A stretch of 64,000 bases of DNA from Bacteroidales bacterium. Its GTDB lineage: Bacteria; Bacteroidota; Bacteroidia; Bacteroidales; P3. Of this stretch, positions 26,089-34,717 are shown in pieces. The notes under the pieces are model-generated. The model ran no database searches, was not told the origin of the DNA, and saw only the letters and a list, made by a program, of their open reading frames with translations. The translations under genes were made by a program, and so were the position numbers. How positions within the stretch are numbered: the first letter of the stretch is position 1; the number at the start of each line of letters is the position of its first letter. The stretch covers positions 1 through 64,000 of the forward strand of contig JAFRTM010000003.1 in assembly GCA_017439185.1 (NCBI GenBank), read 5' to 3'.

Positions 26089-26663
26089 AGAATTCCTACA
26101 GCAGACATCAACCTAAGGTAATATTCCGCCTTACGTGGCAAGGCCATAGGATAGGCGCGTGAGGTTGACGGCATACGCCATATCCTTACCTGGCGGTTTC
26201 CGATTGAGCCTTCGCAGTGCTCGCCCATCTTGGGTACCGCCAAGCCATACTCTTCACACACCTCCTCGGCGCTCTTGGTTCCGGTGCACGCTATGTCGTG
26301 GCACCCGGGCATGGACCTCAGCAACTCGGCGATATCGGTACGTTCTACCACTTCCAGTTCTTTGTCCGACGCAATGTCGGCCAGTCGCCTCACAGCCGTT
26401 GCCGTGTCGTACATGCCTATGCCCTTGTCGCTCAGCAGCTGCTTTATCTCCGCGAGGTTGAATTCTTTGCCGTCGTCGCTCAGCAGATGTCCGCTGTCGC
26501 CGTAGAACACCGATCCCATAACCTCCCACATCATATTGCTGCGGTTGGGGTAGTAGAACTCCATACTCCACCGTTTAGGCTGGGGAGGGAAGCTTCCCAA
26601 CATAAGCAAACGTCCGCCCTCGGGCAGAAAGGGTTTCCACGGATGTTTTTCTATTTCAGGCAT
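26085..26663 (-). CDS. Uracil-DNA glycosylase family protein (Mug-like)
   Basis: 192 residues. The UDG-superfamily fold is suggested by LLMLGSFPPQPKRWSMEFYYPN with RSNMMWEVMGSVFYGD near the N-terminus (the region of motif 1) and the C-terminal loop RMPSTSRAY (motif 2 region). It lacks the GQDPYH of the family-1 Ung at 1413, so it is a different class, probably acting on mismatched or damaged pyrimidines. No iron-sulphur cysteines of UDG families 4/5 are seen. Convergent with the lipoprotein gene, overlapping by 4 bases. Confidence 0.82.
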   Translation of the reverse strand: MPEIEKHPWKPFLPEGGRLLMLGSFPPQPKRWSMEFYYPNRSNMMWEVMGSVFYGDSGHLLSDDGKEFNLAEIKQLLSDKGIGMYDTATAVRRLADIASDKELEVVERTDIAELLRSMPGCHDIACTGTKSAEEVCEEYGLAVPKMGEHCEGSIGNRQVRIWRMPSTSRAYPMALPRKAEYYLRLMSAVGIL

Positions 26664-26694
26664 ATAGTCACTTGTATGTTACCAAACATAATTT

Positions 26695-26703
26695 GCAAAG
26701 TTA
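26695..26703 (-). promoter_or_regulatory. -7 box of the Mug-like gene promoter
   Basis: TAACTTTGC on the minus strand, 32 bases before the start codon. Divergent from the promoter at 26746. Confidence 0.6.
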
Positions 26704-26745
26704 CAAAAAATATTCCGTACCGGACCGCAATCTCATTTTTTTTCG

Positions 26746-26754
26746 TATCTTTGC
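26746..26754 (+). promoter_or_regulatory. -7 box of the HerA-like ATPase promoter
   Basis: TATCTTTGC at 26746-26754, 49 bases before the ATPase start codon, matches the consensus. Confidence 0.65.
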
Positions 26755-26802
26755 ATTTCATAAACAATAATATATTCATCATTAAATAAAACACATTCAG
26801 TT

Positions 26803-28395
26803 ATGTACGACCAGACACGCGGACTTTACATCGCCCACTCTTCATACGGGGGACCACTTTCAATACTCGGCAATATGGCCAATCGCCACGGACTCATAGC
26901 AGGAGCTACCGGTACCGGCAAGACGGTGACGCTGCAAGTGCTCGCCGAGACTTTCTCGCAGGCGGGAGTGCCTTGCTTTATGGCCGATATGAAAGGCGAC
27001 CTCTCGGGCATAGCCCGTCCGGGTGCCATGTCCGACTTCATAGCCAAGCGGCTGCCGGAGTTCGGCATCGAAAACCCGCAGTTCTCCGCCTGCCCGGTAC
27101 GTTTCTACGACGTCTATGGCCAGCAGGGTCATCCCATACGTACCACCGTGTCGGAGATGGGGCCACAGCTGCTGTCGCGTCTGCTCGGCCTCAACGACAC
27201 TCAGGACGGTGTGCTCAATATTGTCTTCCGTGTGGCTGACGAGCGGGGTCTCCTCATCCTCGATATGAAGGACCTGCGTTCCATGCTCGACTTTGTGGCA
27301 CAGAACGCCAAGGAATATTCAGCCCAGTACGGCAACATCTCCACTGCTTCAGTATCAGCAATCCAGCGGGGTCTCCTGCAGCTCGAAAACCAGGGTGCCG
27401 ACCTCTTCTTCGGCGAGCCAGCCTTCGACATCTTCGACCTCCTGCAGGTCGAGCAGGGCAAGGGTGTCCTCTCGGTGCTCGCCGCCGACCGTCTGATGCT
27501 GCAGCCCAAGCTCTACAGCACCTTCCTCCTCTGGCTCCTCAGCGAACTCTACGACACACTCCCCGAGGTGGGCGACCAGCCGTTGCCTCGTCTCGTGTTC
27601 TTCTTCGACGAGGCCCACATGCTTTTCGAGGACACCTCGAAGGCGATGGTAGATAAAATCGAGCAGGTCATCCGTCTTATCCGTTCCAAAGGGGTCGGCA
27701 TCTATTTCGTTACCCAGTCGCCGTCGGACATTCCCGACTCCATCCTCGGCCAGTTGGGCAACCGGGTGCAGCACGCCCTCCGTGCCTACACGCCCAAAGA
27801 TCAGAAGGCGGTGAAGACTGCCGCCGACACCTTCCGTCCCAACCCGGCTTTCAAGACCGATGTGGCCATCACTACACTGGAGACGGGCGAGGCTCTCGTG
27901 AGTTTCCTTGACGCAGCCGGCGCTCCCTCGGTGGTCCAGCGTGCCAACATCTTGTTCCCGCTCTCCCAGATAGGTGCCATATCGTCTGCCGAACGCGAAA
28001 ATATCATACGTTCGAGCCGCATCTACGGCAAATACGACACTCCCGTCGATCGTGAGAGTGCCTACGAGGTCCTCCTTCGCGAGCAGCAGGCACTCATAGA
28101 GCAGCAGGAAGCCGAGGCGGCGGCACTTGCCGAAGAGAAGGCAGCAGCCAAGGAGTCGAAGGCAGGCAAGGCGACGACGTCCAAGTCCAACGGTCTCGGC
28201 AAGAAGGTCCTGAAAGGAGTAGCCACAGCCGCCACTGCCACCGTGGCTACAGCCGTAGGCACTTCCATAAGCAACAAGATTACGGGCAAGAAGACCAAGT
28301 CGCGCACCTCCACCACCCAGAAGGTGATCAAGAACTCCTCCTCGGCAGCTGTGCGAACTCTCGTTAGAGGCTTGTTCGGTACACTTCTGAAATAA
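26803..28395 (+). CDS. HerA-like ATPase (DUF853/YjgR family)
   Basis: 530 residues. Walker A GATGTGKT at 34-41 and Walker [10 protein letters not shown] near 264-273. The N-terminus ([26 protein letters not shown]) is typical of DUF853, a HerA/FtsK-type hexameric ATPase family whose role is not settled. The last 100 residues are a Glu/Ala/Lys-rich coiled coil (about 420-455), then a Gly/Thr/Ala stretch ([17 protein letters not shown]) and a basic tail. The gene has its own promoter and a bidirectional terminator shared with htpG, so it is monocistronic. Confidence 0.92.
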   Translation: MYDQTRGLYIAHSSYGGPLSILGNMANRHGLIAGATGTGKTVTLQVLAETFSQAGVPCFMADMKGDLSGIARPGAMSDFIAKRLPEFGIENPQFSACPVRFYDVYGQQGHPIRTTVSEMGPQLLSRLLGLNDTQDGVLNIVFRVADERGLLILDMKDLRSMLDFVAQNAKEYSAQYGNISTASVSAIQRGLLQLENQGADLFFGEPAFDIFDLLQVEQGKGVLSVLAADRLMLQPKLYSTFLLWLLSELYDTLPEVGDQPLPRLVFFFDEAHMLFEDTSKAMVDKIEQVIRLIRSKGVGIYFVTQSPSDIPDSILGQLGNRVQHALRAYTPKDQKAVKTAADTFRPNPAFKTDVAITTLETGEALVSFLDAAGAPSVVQRANILFPLSQIGAISSAERENIIRSSRIYGKYDTPVDRESAYEVLLREQQALIEQQEAEAAALAEEKAAAKESKAGKATTSKSNGLGKKVLKGVATAATATVATAVGTSISNKITGKKTKSRTSTTQKVIKNSSSAAVRTLVRGLFGTLLK

Positions 28396-28422
28396 ACAGA
28401 GAAATCGTCTCAACAAAAAATG

Positions 28423-28450
28423 AGAAAGGGTGGCAGTCGCCACCCTTTCT
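28423..28450. terminator. Bidirectional terminator between HerA-like gene and htpG
   Basis: A perfect 12-base stem, AGAAAGGGTGGC / GCCACCCTTTCT, with loop AGTC. An A-run precedes it (28413-28420), so it should work for both converging genes. Confidence 0.85.
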
Positions 28451-28469
28451 ATATTTTCAGGACTCAGCC

Positions 28470-30350
28470 CTATTTTATCATCTCCACGCTGCGCTCCACG
28501 AACTTCGTCAGCGCCTCGCCTTTCAGCAGTCCGTTGCTCAGCAGGGCCAAGTCGGTCAGTTGGTGAATCAGCTGTTTCTGCTTCTCGCCGTCTTCCTCTT
28601 TCAGCACCTGCTCGATCAGCGGGTGGTTCACGTTTACCACCAGGTTGTAGCTCTCGGGCATCTCGCCGTAGAACGCCATGCCGCCGCCCATCGCCGCCAT
28701 CTCGCGGTAACGTCTCATAAACTCGCTCTGCGTGATGGTCATCGGCTGGTCGTCGCTCTCCATGCTCTCCATCTCTACCGTGAACTTCTGCTTGTCCACC
28801 TCGGCCTCAATCAGCGGTTTCAGCTTTTCCTGCTCTTCCTTGCTTAGTTTCTCGGGAATCTTGTCCTCGTGGGGTATCAGTTTCTCCACCACGTCGCTGT
28901 CCACTCTCACAAAGCGGCATTTCTCCACATTCCGCTCCAGCAGGTTCACGAAATGGGGCGTCAGCACGCTGTCCGTCACCAGAACGTCGTAGCCCTTGGC
29001 CTTGGCTTTCTCTATGTAGGAGTGCTGCTCTTCGGCGTCGGTGGCGTAAAGCAGGCACAGGTTCCCGTCCTTGTCGGTCTGCAGGGCTTTCACTTTCTCC
29101 TTATACTCCTCTATCGTGAAATATTTTCCTTCCGTGTTCTTCAGCAGGGCAAACTTCATGGCTCTTTCGCAGAACTTCTCTTCGGTCAGCATTCCGTATT
29201 CCACGAATATCTTTATGTCGTCCCATTTCTTCTCGAAGTCCTCACGCTCGTTTTTGAACATCTCCTCCAGCTTGTCGGCCACCTTTTTGCTTATGTGGCT
29301 TGCAATCTTTTTCACGTTGCCGTCGCTCTGCAGGTAGCTGCGGCTCACGTTCAGCGGAATGTCCGGCGAATCCAGCACGCCGTGCAGCAGCATCAGGTAC
29401 TCCGGCACCACGCCCTCCACCTGGTCTGTCACAAACACCTGGTTGCAGTACAGCTGTATCTTGTTGCGGTTCGGGTCTATGGTCTTCTTCACCTTCGGGA
29501 AATACAGTATTCCCGTCAGGTTGAACGGGTAGTCCACGTTCAGGTGAATCCAGAACAGCGGCTCCTCGAAGTTCATCGGGTACAGTTCGTGGTAGAACGC
29601 CTTGTAGTCCTCGTCGGTCAAGTTCGACGGCTGTTTCCTCCATGCCGGTTCCGTGTTGTTCACTATCCTCGGCTGCTTCTTCTCCACCTGTTTCGGCTTT
29701 CCGTCCTGGTCGCAGTCGGTCTCGCTGTCCACCCACACCGTCTCCTCGCCGCACCTTATGGCCACGGGCATAAAGCGGCAGTATTTCCTCAGCAGGTCCA
29801 GCACTTTTCCTTCTTCCAGAAATTCGCTGCAGTCCTCCGACACCGTCAGCACCACGTCGGTTCCCCTCTCGGCCCTCTCGCACTCCTCCATCACAAAGTC
29901 GGGATTTCCCGTGCACTCCCATCTCACTGCCTTCGCGTCCTTGTAGCTCTTGGTCCGCAGCTCCACCTTGTCGGCCACCATGAACGCCGAGTAGAAACCC
30001 AGTCCGAAATGTCCTATCAGCCCCTCCTTCACATCCTTGTATTTCTCCATCCATTCCTCGGCTCCCGAGAAAGCTATCTGGTTGATATACTTCTCCACCT
30101 CCTCGGCGGTCATGCCAATTCCCCTGTCGCTCACCGTCAAAGTCTTCTTCTCCTTGTCCACCTTCACCTCCACCGTCAGGTCGCCCAATTCGCCGTCAAC
30201 CTCGCCCCTGCTCGACAAGGCCTTCAGCTTCAGCGTCGCATCCACTGCGTTACTCACCAGCTCCCTCAGGAAAATCTCGTGGTCCGAATAGAGGAACTTC
30301 TTGATTACCGGGAAAATGTTCTCCGTCTGTACATTCAGTTTACCGTTCAT
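28470..30350 (-). CDS. htpG: Chaperone HtpG (Hsp90 family)
   Basis: 626 residues. An ATP-dependent chaperone of the cytoplasm. GHKL ATPase domain at 1-220 with LVSNAVDA (Asn34), DRGIGMT and GHFGLGFYSAFMVAD; middle domain at about 240-480 (LFWIHLNVDYPFNLTGILYFPK, NVSRSYLQ); C-terminal dimerisation domain to the end. A sigma-54-type promoter lies at 30416-30431 and arrays of the TGACAGAAATGGCA element lie further upstream. No ordinary TAnnTTTG box is seen. The gene is monocistronic. Its sense strand is rich in AGA/AGG and GAG codons, unlike the adjacent HerA-like gene. Confidence 0.97.
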   Translation of the reverse strand: MNGKLNVQTENIFPVIKKFLYSDHEIFLRELVSNAVDATLKLKALSSRGEVDGELGDLTVEVKVDKEKKTLTVSDRGIGMTAEEVEKYINQIAFSGAEEWMEKYKDVKEGLIGHFGLGFYSAFMVADKVELRTKSYKDAKAVRWECTGNPDFVMEECERAERGTDVVLTVSEDCSEFLEEGKVLDLLRKYCRFMPVAIRCGEETVWVDSETDCDQDGKPKQVEKKQPRIVNNTEPAWRKQPSNLTDEDYKAFYHELYPMNFEEPLFWIHLNVDYPFNLTGILYFPKVKKTIDPNRNKIQLYCNQVFVTDQVEGVVPEYLMLLHGVLDSPDIPLNVSRSYLQSDGNVKKIASHISKKVADKLEEMFKNEREDFEKKWDDIKIFVEYGMLTEEKFCERAMKFALLKNTEGKYFTIEEYKEKVKALQTDKDGNLCLLYATDAEEQHSYIEKAKAKGYDVLVTDSVLTPHFVNLLERNVEKCRFVRVDSDVVEKLIPHEDKIPEKLSKEEQEKLKPLIEAEVDKQKFTVEMESMESDDQPMTITQSEFMRRYREMAAMGGGMAFYGEMPESYNLVVNVNHPLIEQVLKEEDGEKQKQLIHQLTDLALLSNGLLKGEALTKFVERSVEMIK

Positions 30351-30415
30351 ATCTCTGTCTTTTTATTATTACTTCAATAACCGTAGGCGTCCGTCGCCTA
30401 TACATTATTATATAT

Positions 30416-30431
30416 AGCAACTTCCGTGCCA
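30416..30431 (-). promoter_or_regulatory. Sigma-54 (RpoN) type promoter of htpG
   Basis: On the minus strand TGGCACGGAAGTTGCT matches the -24/-12 consensus TGGCACG-N4-TTGCW exactly, with the required 10 bases between GG and GC. It predicts a start near 30405 and a leader of about 55 bases, which includes the hairpin GGCG/CGCC at 30392-30402. Confidence 0.75.
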
Positions 30432-30444
30432 CCCGCTCCAGCCC

Positions 30445-30490
30445 TGTCAGCAGTCTGCCATTTCTGTCAGTACTGACACAAATGGCAGAC
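30445..30490 (-). promoter_or_regulatory. Palindromic upstream activating sequences of htpG
   Basis: A 38-base palindrome at 30453-30490 (one mismatched pair) is made of two inverted copies of TGCCATTTCTGTCA, or a close variant, around a central GTAC. Another half-site TGTCA is at 30445. The centre lies about 66 bases upstream of the predicted start, where sigma-54 activators usually bind. Confidence 0.65.
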
Positions 30491-30561
30491 CTCCCCCTCT
30501 CGAACCAATGTAGGCTTTACCCTTACATTGTGTCCTACCAACCTCCTATGTGCCTCCTACC

Positions 30562-30584
30562 TGCCACCTCTGCCATTTCTGTCA
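30562..30584 (-). promoter_or_regulatory. Second upstream activating element of htpG
   Basis: TGCCACCTC directly followed by TGCCATTTCTGTCA (30571-30584), the same 14-mer (reverse complement TGACAGAAATGGCA) found in the palindrome and before the exonuclease gene. Confidence 0.5.
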
Positions 30585-30609
30585 CACCACCCGCCTCCTC
30601 TCCGCAACC

Positions 30610-30640
30610 AAAAAAGTCCCCGGAAACATCTCCCGGGAAC
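30610..30640 (-). terminator. Terminator of the guaA-to-barrel gene cluster
   Basis: On the minus strand GTTCCCGG pairs with CCGGGGAC (one G-T pair) around a 9-base loop, followed by six T. It lies about 80 bases after the stop of the beta-barrel gene. The rest of 30351-30721 holds the htpG promoter and its activator sites. Confidence 0.7.
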
Positions 30641-30721
30641 TTCACTTATTATATATAATACCTTATATATATATTACTCAATCTCTCCAGGTAAAAGAAA
30701 GTTGCCTATTGGAAATCCTGA

Positions 30722-31282
30722 TTATTGGTGTTTGCGTGGCATAAATTCAAGTGCAAGGTGTAGTGATGCTCCGCTAAAAGGATACCACGCCGTTTGTGTA
30801 TTGGTTACAGCAGTATAGAGAAGTATTTCATACCCGGCAGAAAGGTTAATGGCAGTCTGGCTTCCGACTTCAATACGGAGGCCAGCCCCGAGGTCAAGAT
30901 AGGCGGCAGGACTGAGTTCAAGCGTAATGCCATCTCGAATTTGGAAGAAAGCCTTGTATCTGGTGGAAGATCTTATATCCCATCGCACTGCTACAAAGGC
31001 AGGAATACTATAGAGCCATGGAGTAACATTGGTTGGTGGAAAATAGTTAAATGCAATACCTCCCCCGAGAAAAAATATGTCGCTGAACTGGCGACCATGG
31101 ATTGTTCCAAGTGTAATGCGTCCGTACGGATTCGTACCAAAACCTACGGTATATCCAGTATATGCAAATCCGCGATAGCCTTTGTCGATACCGTAACGTG
31201 GTGAGTCTCCATTTAGAGTTGTAGCATTAGATGCCGTAATAGTTAATAATACGAGAAAAAATGCTATAAATAAACGTTTCAT
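30722..31282 (-). CDS. Small outer-membrane beta-barrel protein
   Basis: 186 residues. A signal peptide (MKRLFIAFFLVLLTITASNA) is followed by alternating hydrophobic/polar stretches typical of an eight-strand barrel: GFAYTGYTVGFGTNPYGRITLGTIHGRQ, IFFLGGGIAFNYF, PAFVAVRWDIR, YKAFFQIRDGITL, YLDLGAGLRIEV, AINLSAGYEILLY. A final strand (ASLHLALEFMPR) closes the barrel. No enzyme motif is visible; function unknown. Codons are more AT-rich than in the neighbouring lpx genes. It is the last gene of the minus-strand cluster and is followed by a good terminator. Confidence 0.8.
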   Translation of the reverse strand: MKRLFIAFFLVLLTITASNATTLNGDSPRYGIDKGYRGFAYTGYTVGFGTNPYGRITLGTIHGRQFSDIFFLGGGIAFNYFPPTNVTPWLYSIPAFVAVRWDIRSSTRYKAFFQIRDGITLELSPAAYLDLGAGLRIEVGSQTAINLSAGYEILLYTAVTNTQTAWYPFSGASLHLALEFMPRKHQ

Positions 31283-31308
31283 AATGTATGTTTTTTAGTG
31301 TTGATTCC

Positions 31309-32094
31309 TCAGTCTCTCCTCATATAGGTGTAGCCCTTCATCAGGCCCGTGTTGGCGCTGCCGATGAAGCCCAGGATAACCTTCGCCTCGTCGGTGTTGC
31401 CGTAATGTTCCTTCACCGCCTCCACCGCATGGCTGATAGTCAAGCCCTTCTGGAAAATATAGCGGTAGATGTCCTGTATGTTGTTGATCTGCTCCTGGGT
31501 GTAGCCTCTGCGTTTAAGACCTAGCGAGTTCACTCCGGCGTAGCTGATCGGATATCTCGCAGCCTTCACAAACGGCGGAATGTCCTTGTCAATCAGTGAG
31601 CCTCCTGCCGTGATCACGTGCGAACCGATATGCACGAACTGCAGTATCGCAGTCTTGCCGCCCATTATCACGTAGTCGCCCACAATGATATGTCCCGCCA
31701 GCGTCGTGTTGTTGGCAAACACACAGTTGTCGCCCACCACGCAGTCGTGCGCCACATGCACGTAGGCCATTATCAGGTTGCTGTTTCCCACCACCGTCTT
31801 GCCCGAGGCCGCCGTGCCGCGGTTGATGGTGCAGCATTCGCGAATCACGTTGTTGTCGCCGATTTCTACAGTGCTGTATTCTCCAGAGAACTTCAAGTCC
31901 TGAGGCACTGCTGCAATAACCGTGCCGGGGAATATCTTGCAGTTCTTACCAATTCGAGCACCGGGGAATATGGTCACATTGGGACCAATCCAGCATCCGT
32001 CGCCAATTTCCACATCCTCGTATATGGTGGTGAAGTTACAAATTGTCACATCCTTGCCTATCTTGGCATTAGGGTTGAGGTCGTATAGAGTCAT
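31309..32094 (-). CDS. lpxA: UDP-N-acetylglucosamine acyltransferase
   Basis: 261 residues. First step of lipid A synthesis: adds a 3-hydroxyacyl chain from ACP to UDP-GlcNAc. Left-handed beta-helix hexapeptide repeats fill about 1-180 (ISNFTTIYEDVEIGDGCWIG pattern), with the catalytic His in HVAHDCVVGDNC. The C-terminal helical part includes LGLKRRGYTQEQINNIQDIYR, the standard LpxA tail. Its start overlaps the lpxC stop by 4 bases (ATGA). No FabZ gene or domain lies between them, although that is the usual order in Bacteroidetes. Confidence 0.96.
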   Translation of the reverse strand: MTLYDLNPNAKIGKDVTICNFTTIYEDVEIGDGCWIGPNVTIFPGARIGKNCKIFPGTVIAAVPQDLKFSGEYSTVEIGDNNVIRECCTINRGTAASGKTVVGNSNLIMAYVHVAHDCVVGDNCVFANNTTLAGHIIVGDYVIMGGKTAILQFVHIGSHVITAGGSLIDKDIPPFVKAARYPISYAGVNSLGLKRRGYTQEQINNIQDIYRYIFQKGLTISHAVEAVKEHYGNTDEAKVILGFIGSANTGLMKGYTYMRRD

Positions 32095-33011
32095 ATTTTG
32101 TTGTGTATATAATTCATCAAATATTTTGCAAAAGCGTTATTGGCCTTATGTCCGGGCTTGTACACCTTGAAATGCCCTTTCAGCAGGCATCCCGTAAGCC
32201 TTATGTCACCCAGGAAGTCCAGCAGCTTGTGGCGTGCCGGCTCGTTGGGGAAATAGAGGTCAGTGGTGTTCAGTAGGCCGTCGTGCACGCGGAACTGCGA
32301 CGTGTCCTTGTGGAACGTCTTGCCCAGCCTCTTAAGCTGACGTGATCCCAGTTCCTTGTTCACAAACACCAGCGCGTTGTCCAGGCTTCCGCCCTTTATG
32401 AGATTCAGGTGCAGCAACGGCTCGATCTCGTGAAGAAACACGAACGTGCGGCTGGGTGCTATCTGGCCGGCATATTGAGAGTAGTCCTCCAGCACTGCCT
32501 CCTGCACTCCTATCACGTTGCCGGTAAAGTCAATCTTGCAGTTCACCGAGAAATGGTCCGAAGGCTCCACGTCATACACCGAGCCGGTCGGCGTATACTC
32601 GAAATGGAGCGGTTCCGTTATCTCGAAATAGTGGCGCTCGTTCTCCAGCTGCACCGTTCCCACCCTTTGCAGCTGCTGCAGCCACGGCAGTGCCGAACCG
32701 TCGAGGATAGGCACCTCACCTCCGTCGAGTTCCACCAGTGCGTTGTCGATTTGCATTCCGTGCAGAGCCGACATCAAGTGCTCGATCGTCGCAATGGTAT
32801 GGCGTCCGGTGCCGAGCGTGGTGCCGCGTGCCGTGCTTCCCACCTTGTCGGCGAGGGCGTGCTGGGTGATGATGTTAACCCGGTCGGTCCTCCGGAAAGC
32901 GATGCCGAAGTTGCCCGCCGCCGGTCTCACCAGCACCGTCACCGTCTTGCCGGTATGCAGTCCGGGTCCGGTAAGTCTGAATGGTATTCTGATTGTTGTC
33001 TGTTGTTCCAT
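32091..33011 (-). CDS. lpxC: UDP-3-O-acyl-N-acetylglucosamine deacetylase, single-domain form
   Basis: 306 residues. Zinc deacetylase, the committed step of lipid A synthesis. Metal and catalytic residues match LpxC: His78 in IEHLMSAL, His261 and Asp265 in HKLLDFLGD, His288 in PGHKANNAF. Length equals that of the single-domain proteobacterial enzyme. In most Bacteroidetes LpxC is fused to FabZ (about 460 residues); here the protein stops straight after the LpxC domain and overlaps lpxA. So the FabZ part has been lost or is encoded elsewhere. Confidence 0.95.
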   Translation of the reverse strand: MEQQTTIRIPFRLTGPGLHTGKTVTVLVRPAAGNFGIAFRRTDRVNIITQHALADKVGSTARGTTLGTGRHTIATIEHLMSALHGMQIDNALVELDGGEVPILDGSALPWLQQLQRVGTVQLENERHYFEITEPLHFEYTPTGSVYDVEPSDHFSVNCKIDFTGNVIGVQEAVLEDYSQYAGQIAPSRTFVFLHEIEPLLHLNLIKGGSLDNALVFVNKELGSRQLKRLGKTFHKDTSQFRVHDGLLNTTDLYFPNEPARHKLLDFLGDIRLTGCLLKGHFKVYKPGHKANNAFAKYLMNYIHNKI

Positions 33012-33020
33012 TGTGTTGTC

Positions 33021-34691
33021 TTATCTGCGTCCCTGGGCGGGCACAAAGTGGTAGTTGGAGAGTTTGTAGAAGTGGGCGGTCTCGTTCTCAAATCCGTGGC
33101 CAGGGTCGCTCTGCTTGAAGTTCAGACCATAGACCATGCCGGCAGGTTTCGACATCACCGGGTTCTTGAAAAACTCAGTTCCCCTCTGGCTGAGGCCGCT
33201 GGCAAAGTATATCATCAGGTCGTTGCCGCTCGCAGCATAAAGACCTTGAGGCTCGGTCTTGAACTCTGCCCGGTACAGGTCGGCGAAAGCCTTCTTGTCG
33301 GGGTCGGAGAAGTCTATCTCGGTATAGATTGTCGTATAGTGGGCGTGGTCCAGCTGCATGAAGTCCAGGTCGCTGAATTTGTTCAGGTAGTTTTCCATAG
33401 ACACCAGCGTGACGCCAGTTTTCACCATTATCAGTCGGTTGAGCAGCGTGCTTATCTGTATGTGGTTCTTGTCCTTGTTCTGGTCGTAGATGTTGAGTAC
33501 CACACAATTGGGAGTCTTCTTCAGCGTTGCCGGCAACTTGGAGTTGGCGCTCCAGTCGAAGAAGGTGTATTCCACTTTCCCGTTAGCTTTCAGTTCCTTT
33601 TCCAGCACTTCGCGCATACGGGCCTCGTTGCGGGAGCCTGTGTGCACGATGTAGAGGTGAGGCTTGGCGGGACTGTGCTCGATCATCCTGAGCAGGCATT
33701 TCACCTGACCTTCCATCGACGGCATGCATTTGAACACGTAAGGGTTGCCTTCCACTATCTCGCTACGCTCGGACAGCGGGTTTACAATGAACAGCTGGTT
33801 CTGCTGTGCCAGGTTGGCGGCCTGCTCGAACTGCTGTCTCGGCAGCAGTGCAATCAGGATGTCCGACTCGGCCACACGGTGGGTGTTGAACGCCGTGGTG
33901 ACATCCTGGGTGGTGGTTCCCGACACGTCCACGACGTTGAGGACAACCTTGCAGCCGGTGCGTTCCAACCGCTCCAGGCCCATCAATATGCCTTCGTAGA
34001 ACTGGATGTATTCAAAAGCGCCGTAGTTTTTCTTGCCTCGCTGGTCGAGGTCGAACTTGGTGGTGGATATCTTGTCCAGGTCGGCCAGATGCAGAGGCAT
34101 CATCACAGAGACGTGCACCTTGCCCGCCTCGGTCAGCGGCCTTATGACGGCAGGCGCTGCCGGCGGTTTGGGAGTGTACTGGGCGGGAGTGCGGCCCTGC
34201 TTGGCCGGTTGGGTGGCAGGCTTCTGCTGTGTGGCGGCAGGCTTGGACTCGCTCTTGGTGTCCGTTTTCGAGTCGCCCGCTCCGGCTACCTTTACCATCT
34301 GGCCCGCTTTCAGTCCGTTGGCTTTTACGTCGGGGTTGAGCTCGTAGATGTCCTCCACCGTCATGCCGTAGGCCTTGGAGAGACTGTAGAGAGTCTGTCC
34401 CGGCTCAACCTTGACATAGTGGTAGCTCTTGGCCTCTTCCACCACGGTCTGACCCTTGTAGGGCAGCCAGATGGTGTCGCCCACCGAGATGTGGTGTATG
34501 TCGGTCTTGAGCACCGCCTCGTAGTCTTTCACGCCGTAGGCGCGGCTGATGGAATAGACAGTCTGGCCTTCGCCAACGATGTGGACGTAGTATTTCTTAC
34601 CGTTGAGAGTCTGCACCTGGTCGGAGATGGCGATCTGAGCCATGGCACCGAATACGGGGAGCAGCATTATCAATATTGTAAGTTTTTTCAT
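33021..34691 (-). CDS. LysM-domain exported protein with type 1 periplasmic-binding fold
   Basis: 556 residues. Signal peptide (1-18, ...PVFGAMA). Two LysM domains at about 33-78 (YYVHIVGEGQTVYSISRAYGV) and about 90-135 (YHYVKVEPGQTLYSLSKAYGM), which bind peptidoglycan. Then a Lys/Pro/Thr/Gln-rich linker (about 138-180) and a domain like the Leu/Ile/Val-binding ABC proteins (about 190-540: VSVMMPLHLADLD, YEGILMGLERLERTGCKV). The domain order is common in Bacteroidetes; no permease genes are present, so transport is unlikely. It probably has a cell-wall sensing or assembly role. It sits between guaA and lpxC. Confidence 0.88.
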   Translation of the reverse strand: MKKLTILIMLLPVFGAMAQIAISDQVQTLNGKKYYVHIVGEGQTVYSISRAYGVKDYEAVLKTDIHHISVGDTIWLPYKGQTVVEEAKSYHYVKVEPGQTLYSLSKAYGMTVEDIYELNPDVKANGLKAGQMVKVAGAGDSKTDTKSESKPAATQQKPATQPAKQGRTPAQYTPKPPAAPAVIRPLTEAGKVHVSVMMPLHLADLDKISTTKFDLDQRGKKNYGAFEYIQFYEGILMGLERLERTGCKVVLNVVDVSGTTTQDVTTAFNTHRVAESDILIALLPRQQFEQAANLAQQNQLFIVNPLSERSEIVEGNPYVFKCMPSMEGQVKCLLRMIEHSPAKPHLYIVHTGSRNEARMREVLEKELKANGKVEYTFFDWSANSKLPATLKKTPNCVVLNIYDQNKDKNHIQISTLLNRLIMVKTGVTLVSMENYLNKFSDLDFMQLDHAHYTTIYTEIDFSDPDKKAFADLYRAEFKTEPQGLYAASGNDLMIYFASGLSQRGTEFFKNPVMSKPAGMVYGLNFKQSDPGHGFENETAHFYKLSNYHFVPAQGRR

Positions 34692-34717
34692 TGTCGCTGT
34701 TTTACTCGTTCATTAGG

